Part shown: one piece after another, positions 48,002 to 60,900 of the stretch
How positions within the stretch are numbered: the first letter of the stretch is position 1
Layout of the letters: each line of letters opens with the position of its first letter
Notes under the pieces: model-generated
The model's input: the letters and a program-made list of their open reading frames with translations, nothing else
What the model was told of the DNA's origin: nothing
Database searches by the model: none
Made by a program: the position numbers and the translations under genes
Source: Nageia nagi
Lineage: Eukaryota > Pinophyta
DNA: 64,000 nucleotides
Assembly: GCA_050084985.1 (NCBI GenBank)
Contig: JBITNC010000001.1
Location: 81,592,001 to 81,656,000, forward strand
Direction: 5' to 3'

Positions 48002-49852
48002 ATTGCATTATGAAATACCAATTACAGTATTATGAAAATAATTTATAGAAGATTATGATCAATCTTTTGAATTGGATCTAATGAATCTCATACCCTTCAT
48101 TCATATTGTAATTTCCAAGAGATATCAAGCTCCAAAGGTGAAAGCGATATGACATGCATATCACAGAAACAATCTTCTCACATCATGGGCACCATCTATT
48201 CTAATAGAAATGCAAATAAACTTAGATAATATTCCATTAAGATGAAGAGTATATAACAAATCCTTAGATACGAGGTGTTAAGAGACATCATTATTATTAG
48301 GGATATGGACCAATCATGAATCAAATTATCTTATTTGTATATGATATGATAGAAAGTTCTTTTCTTGTATTATTCTTTTATAGATGAATGTACTTGGTAT
48401 TAGTTCTTCTTGAGATCTATATGAATTATATAGATTATAGTGCTTTTCTTGATATTGATGCCATTACATTATCTATGACACCTTTATTAATATTTACAAC
48501 ATTTTTGTAATATGTTTCCTTATTACCTAAAATATGATTTTATATTAAATACAAATCATATTTACGTGGCTACAAATATCTTTCTAAAATTTTACTAAAA
48601 AACTATGTTGTGGTATATGGTGATGTACATGCATGTGTTGAAATAACAACAAATGTAAGTATGAATGATAAAAATTTGTCAAATAATCCTCATATTCAAT
48701 ATTGCCTTCGAATATACAAGTAAAATCACTTTTTAACCACCCATTCATAATTAATAAATATTTACTCAAAGTGTATACTATCCAAAAACTTTACATACAA
48801 CACAAGCCATTTCATTTTCACTATTCACTTTTTGTACTCAAGAGCTCTATGTAAAATGTAAAATGGAGGAATTTACAAGAGTTCTTAATACTTTTCTAAT
48901 AGTTTTAGGTTCTATTTTTATAATTCCTAATTCAGTCATGGATAAATTGGTTCATTGCACTTGCATGGTGTATTCTAGCCCAGTAGGGCATCAAGAATAC
49001 CCCTAATTTCTCTTAACTTATTCATTTGTTTCATAAATATTTTAGATCTCTAAGTTTACAACATGATTTACTAATTTTTCTAGATCAAATACATCAATTA
49101 GAATTTTTATTTCAAGAAAAATATTTTTACCTTTTTATTAGTATTTTGCATTTCTAAATGCATTCTAACCATAAAATTAAAATAGAAAGATTATCAACCT
49201 TAAATGATCCATTGCTTCAAAAAATATTTTTTTATACATTATTTTTTAAGATTGAAAATATTCTAAAAATTGGTATCTAATGCTTAAAGGTTTCATTATA
49301 TACTTGTTTACTTACCTCCATTTTCTATATTTTCTTTATGAGATCTAATACATACCATGTGCTATAAGCTTATTAGCCTTTTCTAGGATAGGACTCGGAT
49401 GCACCACTTCTCTCTACAAGATAAATATATCTTGATTATTTCCTCTTTATACCACTTGATGAATTTATCAAGGATCATATACAATAAATACCTTCTTACA
49501 ACATTGATAAAGAGAGGGTTTGATGACATCAATACCTTTAACCTACCCCCAAGTGAAATAAGAATTTTTCTTAAGGAATTCCATCACATACTTCATATTT
49601 TAATGAAGGGTGAGGTATTGTTGAAAGCTTCCCATATGATGGTTGAGATGGATGAACTTAGTAGGTAGTTAATTAAGAATATTGATTACCATCATAAGAA
49701 GAAGGGGTCTTTCTTACATAGGTCTATTTATTAGCATGAAGTTGATATTGATGATAAGATGCATCTCTACCTATATATTGCTATTAATATCCATCATTCT
49801 ATATAATTATAAGGATCATAAGTTTTTTTGTTAATGCAAATATCAAGATGTT
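48002..49852. other. AT-rich flank between element B and Gypsy element 1
   Basis: Starts with the ATT duplication of element B. No recognised gene. A plus-strand frame of 89 codons (49399-49668) encodes FNLPPSEIRIFLKEFHHILH and EVLLKASHMMVEMDELSR, then a stop and IKNIDYHHKKKGSFLHRSIY. The composition looks protein-like, but I cannot identify it; it may be an exon or a transposon piece. Confidence 0.35.
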
Positions 49853-50266
49853 AATATAAAATAATATCAAAGGCAAATGATTCATAATGACCAGATCATC
49901 ATCAACTAGATAGGATAATACATGCATATCATATATCTAAATCACAATGGTATTTTGTAACACCATCTATCCATCGATTTATTATCTATCCTTCGATACA
50001 TTTCTTATATTTCAATTTATGTGTCTAATTTTACATATTTTATGACATCAATAGTGTGTGAACCTTACAATGTTGATATAGTTACTTTTGCATTTGAATG
50101 AATGACAATTACATGAGAATATTGATTATGGTTTGTTACTTCATATTTGATGAAGGTACATGTCTATAATTATTATAATTGTTATATTTCATATGTATAC
50201 TTTAGTATTTGATTTGTAAAATAATAGTGATTTATTTGTTGCATTATACATTATTTTTTGTTTACA
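49853..50266 (+). repeat. Gypsy element 1, truncated 5' LTR
   Basis: Matches 57565-57984 along its length, with shared blocks such as AATGATTCATAATGA, AGATCATCATCAACT, ATACATGCATATCATATATC and TTATGTGTCT. It ends TTTACA at 50266. The first roughly 213 bp of the LTR, present at 57352-57564, are missing here, so the left end of the element is deleted or replaced. Confidence 0.75.
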
Positions 50267-50270
50267 TTTT

Positions 50271-50284
50271 TGGTGAACTTGCTA
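50271..50284 (+). other. possible Gypsy primer-binding site
   Basis: TGGTGAACTTGCTA begins four bases after the LTR end TTTACA. The leading TGG fits the complement of a tRNA CCA end. I cannot assign the tRNA. Confidence 0.4.
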
Positions 50285-50559
50285 TCTCAAATGGTCTTGG
50301 CCCTTCTAGTTGAGATCTCACATATTTGTTTAATGGATCCAACTACATCGATATATTTACCTATTTTTAAGGCATTTATGTTGTAAAAAATGGAAACAAA
50401 TATTCAAAAATAAGTTCAAAAACTTATCCAATAACCAATGGTGAAATTGAACTAGTCAATGGCTCAATTCACTCCCCATCTACAAGCTTCTACAAGTAAT
50501 AATCAATCACTTTCTGAGGCTTCCCTACTAGCAAAAATTTCAAATCTTGAGAATCATAA

Positions 50560-51490
50560 GATATATTAGAGAAAGAATGAAGAATATGATGGTGTCTTAA
50601 CCACACCCTTATTGGAATATATCTATAATTATCCCCTACCACTTGACCTCAAGGCCCCCATATTCAAGACGTTTAGTGGCAAATATGATCCAAAATAACA
50701 TATTATCAACTTTAAGGAGGAGTGCTTATTAAAATTCATATTTGAGGAGAAATTGATTATGAAATTCTTCCCAAGGAGTTTGAAAGGTGATGTCATTCAA
50801 TGGTTCTATAATTTTTCTTTGGGATATTATGACTCCTTCAAATCACTGGTAAAGGTATTCATGAATCAATATAAACATAATGTCAAAGAGCATAATATAG
50901 TTGTAAAATTATATGCCTTACGATAAAGAATCAATGAAACCCTAGAGAAGTCTATTCCAAGATTCAAAAAGTTATGGAAATCCATTCATAGTCATTTAGA
51001 TGAAACAAAAATTTGTAGTATTTTATTGATCCCATTCTTCCAATTATTAAGAAACACACCCTTGATTCTACTGAGTTAGGTTTTGGAATTATGGCTAAAA
51101 TATTTTTAGCAAAAGAAAAAGTATTTATTGAGCTTAGTTCACTAAATTATATGAATACTACATACAAAAAAGATAAACTAAAACCATATATGAAAAAAGA
51201 AGAAAATGTAAACATGGTTGAAAATTCTTCTCTTACTAGATCTACTATAACAAGGAATCATACATTCACTTTTCCTATTTAGCCAAGGCTTCTTCTACAA
51301 GATCTAGTTAAAAAAGGATTATTGAATCCATTGGAAAGAAAAGAAAAGGATGATAATGTGTCCATGGGTCATTTAGGTGCTTTTGTACCTATCATCAAAG
51401 AAGGTGACACTACAAATAGTTGCAAAACTCTTGAGGGAGATATATTGGATCTTATTGCTCAAGGGAAGTATGAAATCAAAGAGAATTTTT
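50560..51490 (+). pseudogene. Gypsy 1 gag
   Basis: Reads LKAPIFKTFSGKYDPK (from about 50650), then HIINFKEECLLKFIFEEKL, FFPRSLKGDVIQWFYNFSLG, YYDSFKSLVKVFMNQYKHN and RINETLEKSIPRFKKLWKSI. This is the retrotransposon gag (capsid) domain typical of plant Gypsy elements. At least three in-frame stops are present. A zinc knuckle was not seen. Confidence 0.8.
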
Positions 51491-51859
51491 AATACTTCAA
51501 ATAAAAATTAAGAAATGAATACAATATTAATTAAGGATGAGATTTGTGCTGACCTAAGGAGGGTTCATCCAAGGTCCATCCCAAATCCAGTTACTACTAA
51601 ACAAGTAAGTCCTCCACCTGATCCAAAAGCTTATAATATGATAGAACAATTGAAAACTACTACCAAGATTAGATTAAATGATATTATTAGCATATTTGAA
51701 AAATATAGGGAGGTCCTATATGAATTGTTCAAGAAATAAAAAGTTCCCACAAATATTTTTATTACTTTATTTTCTAGAAAACTTCAATCCATTAAATATT
51801 ATGATGCAATTTCATTCTTCAAAGTCTTAAAAACTTAACAAATAACTCATTTATGAATG

Positions 51860-52310
51860 TTTAGAACTTTATGGCACGTATATGATACATGGATGGGAAA
51901 TAAAAGGAGCAATGGTAGATCTTGGTTTAGTTTTCAATGTTTGTTCCCAAAAATTCCTACAACAACTCCAAGATAATGATGTCCACATCCATCCCTTAGA
52001 ACAACCAACCTTTCATATAAGAGCCTATCATAGTTCATCTAAAAAACCACTTGACATAGTCACACTTTCGGTCACACTAGGTGTTAGGACTTTCCAAAAA
52101 AATTTACATATTATGAGTGGCAAGCTTTCATACAACTTACTCCTAGGGAAACCTTGGTTGCATGATATGGATGCAATACCTTCTACAATATATAATTTTT
52201 TAAAGTATGAATATATGGGAAATATATATATACTTATAGGGGATCCAAAGCCATATGTATTATGTAATCTAATAGATTTGGATATTGATTGGATATAACT
52301 TGTCCTAAGT
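51860..52310 (+). pseudogene. Gypsy 1 aspartic protease
   Basis: A 138-codon open block begins MIHGWEIKGAMVDLGLVFNV, followed by PLDIVTLSVTLGVRTFQKNL and YNLLLGKPWLHDMDAIPSTI. The retropepsin active-site triad, usually D(S/T)G, reads DLG (51918-51926). The GKPWLH motif near the end is typical of the Gypsy protease fold. The changed middle residue alone might not abolish activity, but the surrounding pol is broken. Confidence 0.8.
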
Positions 52311-53159
52311 TTCAAATTGTATGAAAGAAAGTTGAATCAACATTGATAAAAGTAGAAGAAATAATAAGTTATAGATGCAATTATGGGAACATGCAAAATT
52401 GAGAACCTTGATCGGTTAGCTTCCATGAAATATTTGGATCATCCAAAAATAGTGAAAAATGCAGAGTGCTAGCACCATGTTGAGGGTGTTTTATAGCATC
52501 CATGATGTGAATCTGAAGGGTACATGAATAGTTCCATTCTATAGCCTCTCTATTTCTAAATCCAATTAAGTCAAAATATGACACATTCAGACAGTACATA
52601 GGTAATCTCTTTCCATATCCTTTTATACATAAGTACATTAATAAAAATTACAAATACAAAGGGAGAGGATTAGAAAAATAAGAATAATGTATGCCTTATT
52701 TTCCAACTAATTTAAGAGCTCAAAAATACAAGAAGGGGCTAGGTAGTGATCAAAATACTAAGAAAACTTTAGGACCTATTAAGTTTGTTCCATAATGCAC
52801 TATGATTGAGCTCTATGATGACATTGATAAGGATTAATGGATTGATGATGCTATAACTCTTGATTTTGATTATTTTTCTACTAATGATGATATATTAGAA
52901 TATAATATAGGATATATTTAGAATTTCCCAAGTCAAATAGTAATAGGAAAGCAATCTTAGTAAATATGGGTATTTTGGATAGGAGGTAAAGTTTAATGAA
53001 GCCTTTTAGGTACAACAAGTTGATTAACAAGACATTAATGATCATGAGGTACCTAGTTTAGAGGAGTTACCTTCATTACTACAAAATAAAGAGGAGGTAA
53101 TATTCTCTACTAAAGAGTTGATTGATGTTAACATTGGTGCAAGCGACGAGGAAAGGTTG

Positions 53160-54165
53160 ATTAAAATTGGAATTATTCTCTCAATTCCACAATAAGAAAG
53201 GTACAAAAATAAGTTTATTGAATGTTATAAGAACTATGCATGGTCTTATTATGATATGCCTAATTTAGATACATCTTTTGCCATGCATAGTTTACCATTA
53301 AAAGAGGAAGCAAAGCTTGTTAAGTAAAAACCAAGAAAGATACATTCTTTAAAAGCATTATTAATTTAAAAAGAAATTGAGAAATATTTGAATTCTGGTT
53401 TTATTAGGCCAATAAATTATTCAGAATGGATGGATAACATTATTTCTATTACCAAATCAAATGAGGAAATAAAATTTTGTATTGATTTTAGAGACATAAA
53501 CAATGCTTATCCAAAATATGATTTCCCATTACCAAATATTGACATGATTATGGATAGTATTGTTGGTCATGATACTTTATCTTTCATGAATGGATTTTTG
53601 GGTTATAATAAAATTCGAATCAATTCAACTAATCAACATAAAATAATTTTTACTACATCATGGGGCAATTTTTGTTAGAAAGTTATACCTTTTAGATTGA
53701 AAAATGTAGGTGCAAATTATCAACGTGCAATGGTCACTATGTTTCATGATCACATTCATAAATCTATAGAGGTTTATGTTGATGATATTTTGGTGAAATC
53801 AAAACATGGATATGATCATTTAGAGATTCTTGAGGAGGTATTGCTATTCTCAAAAACTACAAGCTTATACTCAAAAACCTCAAAAGTGTGCTTTTGTTAT
53901 TACTTTAAGAAAATTGCTAGGTTTCATGTGATTTCTAAAAGAGGTATTGAAGTGGATCCCAAACAGGTAAACACCATTGTTAGTATGCCACCTCCAAAGA
54001 ATATAAAACAATTAAGGAACCTCCAAGGTAAGATCAATTTAGTAAGAATATTCATTTCAAAACTTGGAGATAAATATATACCTTTTAGTCATTTGTTGAA
54101 AAAGGATGTCAAATTTGTATGGAATGAGAAATGTCAAAAAGTATTTAAAGATATAAAATAGTATT
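53160..54165 (+). pseudogene. Gypsy 1 reverse transcriptase
   Basis: Encodes EIEKYLNSGFIRPINYSEWM, IKFCIDFRDINNAYPKYDFP, LPNIDMIMDSIVGHDTLSFM-NGFLGYNKI, VIPFRLKNVGANYQRAMVTM and IEVYVDDILVKSKHG (YVDD at 53775-53786), then SMPPPKNIKQLRNLQGKINL and SHLLKKDVKFVWNEKCQKVF. The motif A catalytic Asp (FMDGFSGYNQI in relatives) is Asn here (53590-53592). The segment 52311-53159 before it is the poorly conserved protease-RT linker and includes a stretch (52320-52680) I could not match to pol. Confidence 0.88.
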
Positions 54166-54179
54166 TTTTCTAAATCCAT

Positions 54180-55060
54180 ATATCTTGGTACTTATGGATT
54201 TTAGTAAACAACATATATCTCTACATTTTAGCTATAATGGTTTCTTTGGGAGCAATGTTATGCCAACATGATGATGAAAAGAAGGAAAGAGCAATTTACT
54301 ATCTCAAAAATACTCTCATAGAATATGAAACAAGGTACATGCCCATGGAAAAATTCTAGTTTGGTATAGTTTTTGCAACTAATAATTTGAAGCATTATAT
54401 GTCATTTTACACTATATATGTTGTTAGCTCAATTAATCCATTAAAATATCTCATAGTAAAGAAGCATTTACTAGGTAGAGTAGCAAAATGGTTGGTGTTG
54501 TTGCAATTATTTAACATCAATGTTGTCAAACAAAAGTCCATAAAATGCTAACCAATAGCATACTTGATAGCATAGTTCCCTCAAAATGAAGGGGTCATCA
54601 TGCATGAGGAATTCCCATATGATTATGACTAGTACATGCCTACATTAGAGTAAGAACATCATGGCAAAGTGCATGCATGTCATTATGATGATCATTGGGA
54701 GATTTTAGATGAGTTTTTATGTTATCTAGAAGATGAAATCAAATCATGGACATTGTATTTTGATGGATATAAGTGCATGTATGGAGCAGGAGCAGGTATT
54801 GTATTAGTATCTCCAATTAATGATGTAATTACCATGGCATATAAACTTAGATTTGAGTGCACTAAAAATATGGTAGAATATGAGGCATCGATCTTGGATT
54901 TGAAAGTAGGTTTCCTTTTAAAAATAAAGTATTTGAATATATATGGTGATTCACAACTTTTCATTAATCAATTCAATGACATATACAACACAAAAGATGA
55001 AAATATATGCCCCTATAAGGCAGCAATGGTTGAGCTCCTTCATATGTTTGAAAGCTAAAG
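54180..55060 (+). pseudogene. Gypsy 1 RNase H and second (archaeal-type) RNase H
   Basis: First RNase H traces: KKERAIYYLKNTLIEYETRY (about 54280) and ATNNLKHYMSFYT. The second domain is a clean frame, 54669-55058: WTLYFDGYKCMYGAGAGIVL, VSPINDVITMAYKLRFECTK, NMVEYEASILDLKVGF and YLNIYGDSQLFINQFN. The DG, E and GDS residues match the metal-binding set of archaeal-type RNase H. This dual arrangement identifies the Tat-like lineage. Confidence 0.8.
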
Positions 55061-55319
55061 TATTGATACTATTCTAGGCATAAATAATAGGTATGCAAAT
55101 GCAATGGTAAGTGCAAATTATTTAGATCCAATTGAAATAGAAAATGAGGATACAATTTTTAAGATTAAGCATCTAACTCAACCTTCTTACATAGACAGTG
55201 ATAGTGATATAAACATATGTTATATTTCTTAGGATGAGATTGATCCATTATGGTATGAGGATATTTATAGATATTTGAAAAATTAGTCCATATCAAAAAG
55301 CTATGATAGAAATGAGAGG

Positions 55320-56510
55320 ATTAGTTTGAAGATAAAAACTCTTAAATATGTCATAATTGGAGAAGTTTTATGTAGGAGATCATTTGATGGACCTTTATTA
55401 AGATGTATTACACAAGATGAGATAATTATGACACTTGAAAAAGCACATCAGGGCTTATGTGGAGGACATTTCTTTGCAAAAGAATTATATAAAAAGCTCT
55501 TGTGCATATGGTATTATTGGCCAAATATGGAAGAAGATTGTAAGGATCATGTGAAGACTTATCTTAAATGCTAAAAACACTCCAATCTAGAAAAATAGGC
55601 CAGCATAACAATTTAATACTAAACTATTTTGCCATGGCCTTTTGCAATTTGGGGTATATATATAATTAGATTGATCAACCCACACTCAAGATATGGGAAC
55701 AAATCAATTATTACAACTACAAAATATACAACCAAGTGGGTAGAAGTGATTCCTATGAAGTCATTCACATAAGAAAAGATCATAAAGTTCTTAATGGAGA
55801 ATATTATCACAAGATTTGGTATCCCATAGCAATTAATCATGGATAATGGGACAAACTTCAAGGGTAAAGAAATGAAAGATTTTTTCAAAAAGTTCCATAT
55901 AAATCAAAGGTTTTATTTAGTTTATTATCCACAAGGAAATAACCAAGCAGAAGCATCAAATAAAGAAATCAAGAGCATTTTATCAAAAACTTGGGATAGG
56001 TACAAATGAGTGGCATGAGAAATTATATTATGCACTTTGTGCATATCATAAAAGTGTATGTACTTGTACTAGGGAAACCCCATTTTCATTATTTTATGAT
56101 GATGATTTTGTTGTACCACTAGAGCATGAGATTCTATTTTTGAGGATCTCATTGCATGGAGACATACCAAATGAGGATGCTAGAAAAGTAAGGTTGTAAA
56201 AGCTAGAAACTCTTGATGAAAAAAATATTCATAGTATTAAATATAGAAAATCATAACATGCAAAATTAAAGAGAGCATTCAGAAAAAAGATCAATCCAAA
56301 GATATTCCAAGTAGGAGACTTGGTACTCAAAGAAAATACCAATAAAACTACTAGAAATGATGAAATGAAAGGGAAGTTTGAGCCAAACTAGCTAGGATAA
56401 TTTATCATAGTAAATGCTACAAGATCAGGTGCATACAAGTTATCTTCTATAAATGGAAAAGAAGATCCAAAAATCTTCAATGCAATACACCTCAAATGCT
56501 TCTATTCATG
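55320..56510 (+). pseudogene. Gypsy 1 integrase
   Basis: The zinc-binding HHCC part is 55326-55574: YVIIGEVLCRRSFDGPLLRC, LEKAHQGLCGGHFFAKELYK and WPNMEEDCKDHVKTYLKC. Core traces follow: TKWVEVIPMKSFT, ITRFGIPxQLIMDNGTNFKG (second Asp, about 55840) and YYPQGNNQAEASNKEIKSIL (Glu, about 55950). The C-terminus is FQVGDLVLKEN, GKFEPN and SGAYKLSSINGKEDPKIFNA-IHLKCFY. A frameshift near 55975 and several stops break it. No chromodomain was recognised. Confidence 0.85.
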
Positions 56511-57337
56511 AAGTACATAACCTCATACCTCAAATTATTATGATGCATCAAAATGAGGTACATGTACAATATGTTTCATTTTTGTTTCAAGTTTTTATTT
56601 TTGCTTTTTGTATGACATCGACATCATATTTTTTCTTGCACATTTTCAATATCATAATTTAAAAAAAAAATAAAAAATAAAAATTGACAAGTATAATGTC
56701 TTCGAATTAGGGATATAAAATGCCTAATCATCGATGGCTAATGATATGACTAGTGAGAGTTAATTCATTTAAAGGAAAAAAGGTGATACAACCATTAGTA
56801 AGGATGTTGATATGGGCTCATACCTAATGGATGATGCACCTTACTATGTATCCATATATGGTTATACTTACAACTATAAAAGCATAATATCTTTGAATTA
56901 GGGACATAAAATACTCAATTGCTAATGGCCAATGACATAACTAGTGAGATTTCATTAACTAAAAATAAAACCAATGATACAACCATTAGTAAGAATGTTG
57001 ATATTGGCTCATACCCAATGGATGATGTACCTTACTATGTATCCATATATGGTTATGCTTAAAACCATAAAAGCATAATGTCTTTAGATCATATACATAA
57101 ATTGTATGATCGCTGATGAGAGTTCACTTACTCACAAGGGGAAAAAAGAAATATTTCTTAATGTTTTATCTTAGTTGCATAAAAAATGGAGCTTTTCTTG
57201 AGAAACCAACCCAAAAGGGGGTAGTGAAGGGCCTACATTAGAATACCATGCTATTGTACAAGAGTTTACAGTTCTCAAAAATTTTCTTCTATTCTCCTTC
57301 TTTGTATATTGAAATTCATGTATTCTATTACACCTCC
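56511..57337 (+). other. Gypsy 1 3' untranslated region with long internal repeats
   Basis: Contains three related blocks of about 150-180 bp (near 56690, 56880 and 57065) sharing AAGCATAATGTCTTTGAATTAG-like text, AATGACATAACTAGTGAGA and GATGATGTACCTTACTATGT. A 69-codon frame at 56453-56662 extends from the integrase end and is not considered a separate gene. Confidence 0.6.
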
Positions 57338-57351
57338 AAAGAGGGGAAAAA
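57338..57351 (+). other. Gypsy 1 polypurine tract
   Basis: AAAGAGGGGAAAAA directly precedes the LTR start TGTAGACACC. Confidence 0.85.
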
Positions 57352-57984
57352 TGTAGACACCTAAAAAAGAATTATCATTTATTAAATGATCTATTTTTCT
57401 AGCATCAAGATATATGTATTGTATAAAGGGGTTAAAATACACCCAAGCAAATGTAATCAATGTAAAAGGACCACTAAATAATGTAAGTGGTTTCAAATAT
57501 CTATAAAGGCATCATAAATTATGTTATGTGTAATGATACCAAGGAAAGAAGTAAACCAGGACATTGCTATAAAATAATATCAGAGCAAAATGATTCATAA
57601 TGAGTAGATCATCATCAACTGAATAGGAGAATACATGCATATCATATATCTAAATGATAATAGTATTTTATAACATCACCTATTTGTGTATATATTATCT
57701 ATCCTTCTTTACATTTCTTATATTTCAATTTATGTGTCTGATTATGCATGTTTTATGATATTGATGACATGTGAACCTTAAGACATCGATATCGATGTCA
57801 TTATTCTTGCATTCAAACAAATAGCAATTATGTGAGAATATTTATTATGGTTTATTTCTTCATATTTGATAAAGGTACATGTTTATCATTGTTATAACAG
57901 GTATATTTCATATATATACTTTAGTATTTTATTTGTAGAGAAAGAGTGCTTTATTTTTTAGATTGCGTATTATTTCTATTTATA
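57352..57984 (+). repeat. Gypsy 1 3' LTR
   Basis: Starts TGTAGACACCTAAAAAAG right after the polypurine tract. Positions 57565-57984 match the truncated 5' LTR. A TATA-like CTATAAAGGC lies at 57501-57510. The right border is inferred from where similarity to the 5' LTR ends and is uncertain by several bases. TATCAGAGC at 57578 resembles a primer-binding site but lies inside the repeated part. Confidence 0.75.
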
Positions 57985-60900
57985 CTAATTAATTTCTTAA
58001 TGATGAAAACTTATCTACCCTTATTACAAAGGAAATGATTAACATCGAGTTAATACTTGATTTTCTAAGTTTATCATTGTTTAACTTAAAGCAATAATGT
58101 GTATCTAAATCTAAGAAATAATTATAATTCAAACAATATATGAGAAAATAAATATTATTTCAAAATAACCATAAATCCATAAATATTTACAATATATTTT
58201 AAGAATATAGAAACTTAAATTTAGTAGCTAATACAAAAATATCTCAATATTCCTCAAGAAGAAAGAAAATAAATATGTAATAGATGTACTATTGAAAAAA
58301 TTATCCCACATACATTGAAAAAGCAAAAGGAGACAAGTTTATAAAGTGATAACTACAACCTATAATAAAGTGAGAGTTAATGGTCATGTTCCATGCATCT
58401 TCTAGGAAGGAAGGGTGAAGGAAATATGCTCTCTACTTCTTTAGGATAATGATGCTTTTATTATTTTCTCTAATTTTCTATTCACTTTTTGTCTTTTCCA
58501 ATCATTCAATTAGATTAGGTGATACTTTCTTCCTTAGTTAGTGTCTATTTCTTTCATTATTATCTAAACATTCAATCCATATTTGAATTCAATTTCTTAT
58601 TATCCACATCATTTATTAAAGATTTTTAAGAAAGGTATTAAAATATCAACTTATCTTATTGAATTAATTTGAATCTATCCCTTCATAACTTATCACTTAA
58701 TATCTCATCATGAGTTATTTTCTTAGTTTGGATCTATTTCATAGTACACCTAGACTATAACTAGGTCCACCATTTTATTTATTTATTTATGGTTCATAGA
58801 TTTGATATACATCTAAATTGATCCACCAATTTAATTATTTATGGTTCTTAGATTCTTAACTTGTAATTTATTTTATACCCTTTAATTTGTATACATTACA
58901 TTAATATTTTTGTTTCCACCTTTGATTATTCATTTGGTTATAAACTAAGCTTGAACTCATATTAGAGATACTAAACTTAGTTATTTATCAAACATTAAAC
59001 ATTTATAATATTATAGATCATATCCTAAAATTGCATTGTAATGTATTCAATGTAAAGTAGTATTTTTATTTTCATACTCTTGTATTAATCCACTCAAGAT
59101 ATTTATTGATATGAATTGGATCATGTCAAGTTATTCTCTACAGAAGTAGTACTCATTCCAGAGGTATCTATGCTTAGACATAGATTGAAGAAAAAAATTT
59201 GGAGTTACTCAACATATAGAAACATGCTACCAGTAGTTTGCCACATTGTATTTAGTTTGTTAATGGTGTGCAGCTTGATGATTCAGCAGGGGGAATTTAA
59301 GGGACATCAGTATTTTGGGAAGTTGAGCAATTCAATATCTTATACTAGCATCTTAGAGATGGTTCCAAGCTTCTTTAAGGGCATGCTACTCTTTGATTCC
59401 ATAAGAGGGAGTTGTAGAGAGTTTTAAGATTTTAGGATTGTAAGAATTTGAAGGAATACCAAGAGTCATTTCAAACTTTTTGTAGTTCTAAAATCATTCC
59501 TCTTGCTATAGGAGATTATAGTAATTGTAGAAGATTGTATTGCCATTGTGTTGATGGTATTTCTCTATGTATGTAATATTGTAATATCCATAGACAATGA
59601 AAAGAGAAGGCTCTAATTCCATGCTGGATTAACCCATATTGGGTGAGCTAAGGCAAAATATTATGTTGATCTCGTTATGTGTTTGAAATTGTTAGTTATA
59701 TAGTTTTTACAATTATGTAATTTCAAATTTATATGTTGTTTACAAATAAAATGTATTCAAAATGCAAATAAATGAATACATATAGTCCTAAAGGAATATT
59801 TGTACATTTTGAGCTAACAAATAGCAATTTATAACAATACAAGCTAATATAGAAGATAATGAATAACTAGAATCAAAATGACATTACCAAACAAGACTGA
59901 GTTTGTATAATTACCTCATGAAATGTACCTAATATCGATGAATGAAAGACATTAGCAATCTATTTTATCTATAAAGGAGCACCAATGGTCTTCATTAGAA
60001 TGTAGTCCATTTTCAATTGAATCTATGCCTCCACATAGACTCTTAATGATCTCAATTTGATACTCAGATAAGCTAACAATCATCAAGATGCTTTCATAAG
60101 GAAGTACACAAACTTAGCCTTGAATGGTGGTGTTAAGAGACACCTAAAAGACTGCCATCATCAAGACCAGATATGGGATCATGTATCTTCATGATATGGA
60201 CTTAATATTAGATCCCTATTTATATTGATAATAATATGACCTACTCCTTAGGTCAACATGTACCTACATAAACAAGAATATAGTAAGTTGATGATATATA
60301 TTGACCATATCTAAGATAACATTAATATTCTTGAAGTAAGTGTGTATAAGTGTAGGCACATATTTTATAATGTATTAATTTGAATGCATAAATTAATTTT
60401 AGGTGATAATAGATGCCCCAATTTGGATGAAAAATTGAAAATCACTAGGTGCATTGAGATTTTTCATTCAAAGTACAACTAAGATGTCATAGCAATCAAA
60501 TATTGATAAGTATTGACAAGTGTAATACCACACTAATCAGTTTATTTTGATACTAAACTATGATAAATATATAAAAAAGATGATCAACATATTGACAAAA
60601 GGTATGAGTTTAAGAAAACCCCCTCATATGATATCCACCATGTTTCCCCTAGTTAATGTCGATGTGCTCCATGAGCTCCAATGATGACCTACAAAAGAAA
60701 GAGTTTTAGGGTCCATAGCCATCTATTAAGGGGTCATTGATGATAATCACCCATATTTTTGATATATTTTGATGTGTGAAGTACAACCATCTCATGTCAT
60801 TGATAGTTCTATCTATTGATCTTATAGAAGCTGAACTTCCTACCAAGAGGCATAATGATAAAACTAGGATCTAAGACTCTACCAAGAGGCATATTGCAAT

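Larger units (their letters stand above)
49853..57984 (+). mobile_element. Ty3/Gypsy LTR retrotransposon 1 (Tat-like, dual RNase H)
   Basis: Plus-strand element with truncated 5' LTR, a possible primer-binding site, gag, protease, RT, RNase H, a second RNase H, zinc-binding and core integrase, integrase C-terminus, polypurine tract and 3' LTR. The extra RNase H domain between the RT-RNase H and the integrase is the hallmark of the Tat lineage of plant Gypsy elements. Stops and frameshifts occur in every domain, and the RT motif A Asp is changed, so it is inactive. Confidence 0.85.

Noticed and set aside
57578-57586. TATCAGAGC as the primer-binding site of a downstream element
   Set aside because: No gag or pol follows to the right. 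It lies inside sequence shared with the 5' LTR, so I kept it as part of the LTR and flagged the ambiguity.
60353-60372. TGTAGGCACA as an LTR start for Gypsy element 2
   Set aside because: It is on the plus strand while the element is on the minus strand, with no polypurine tract or second LTR to support it.
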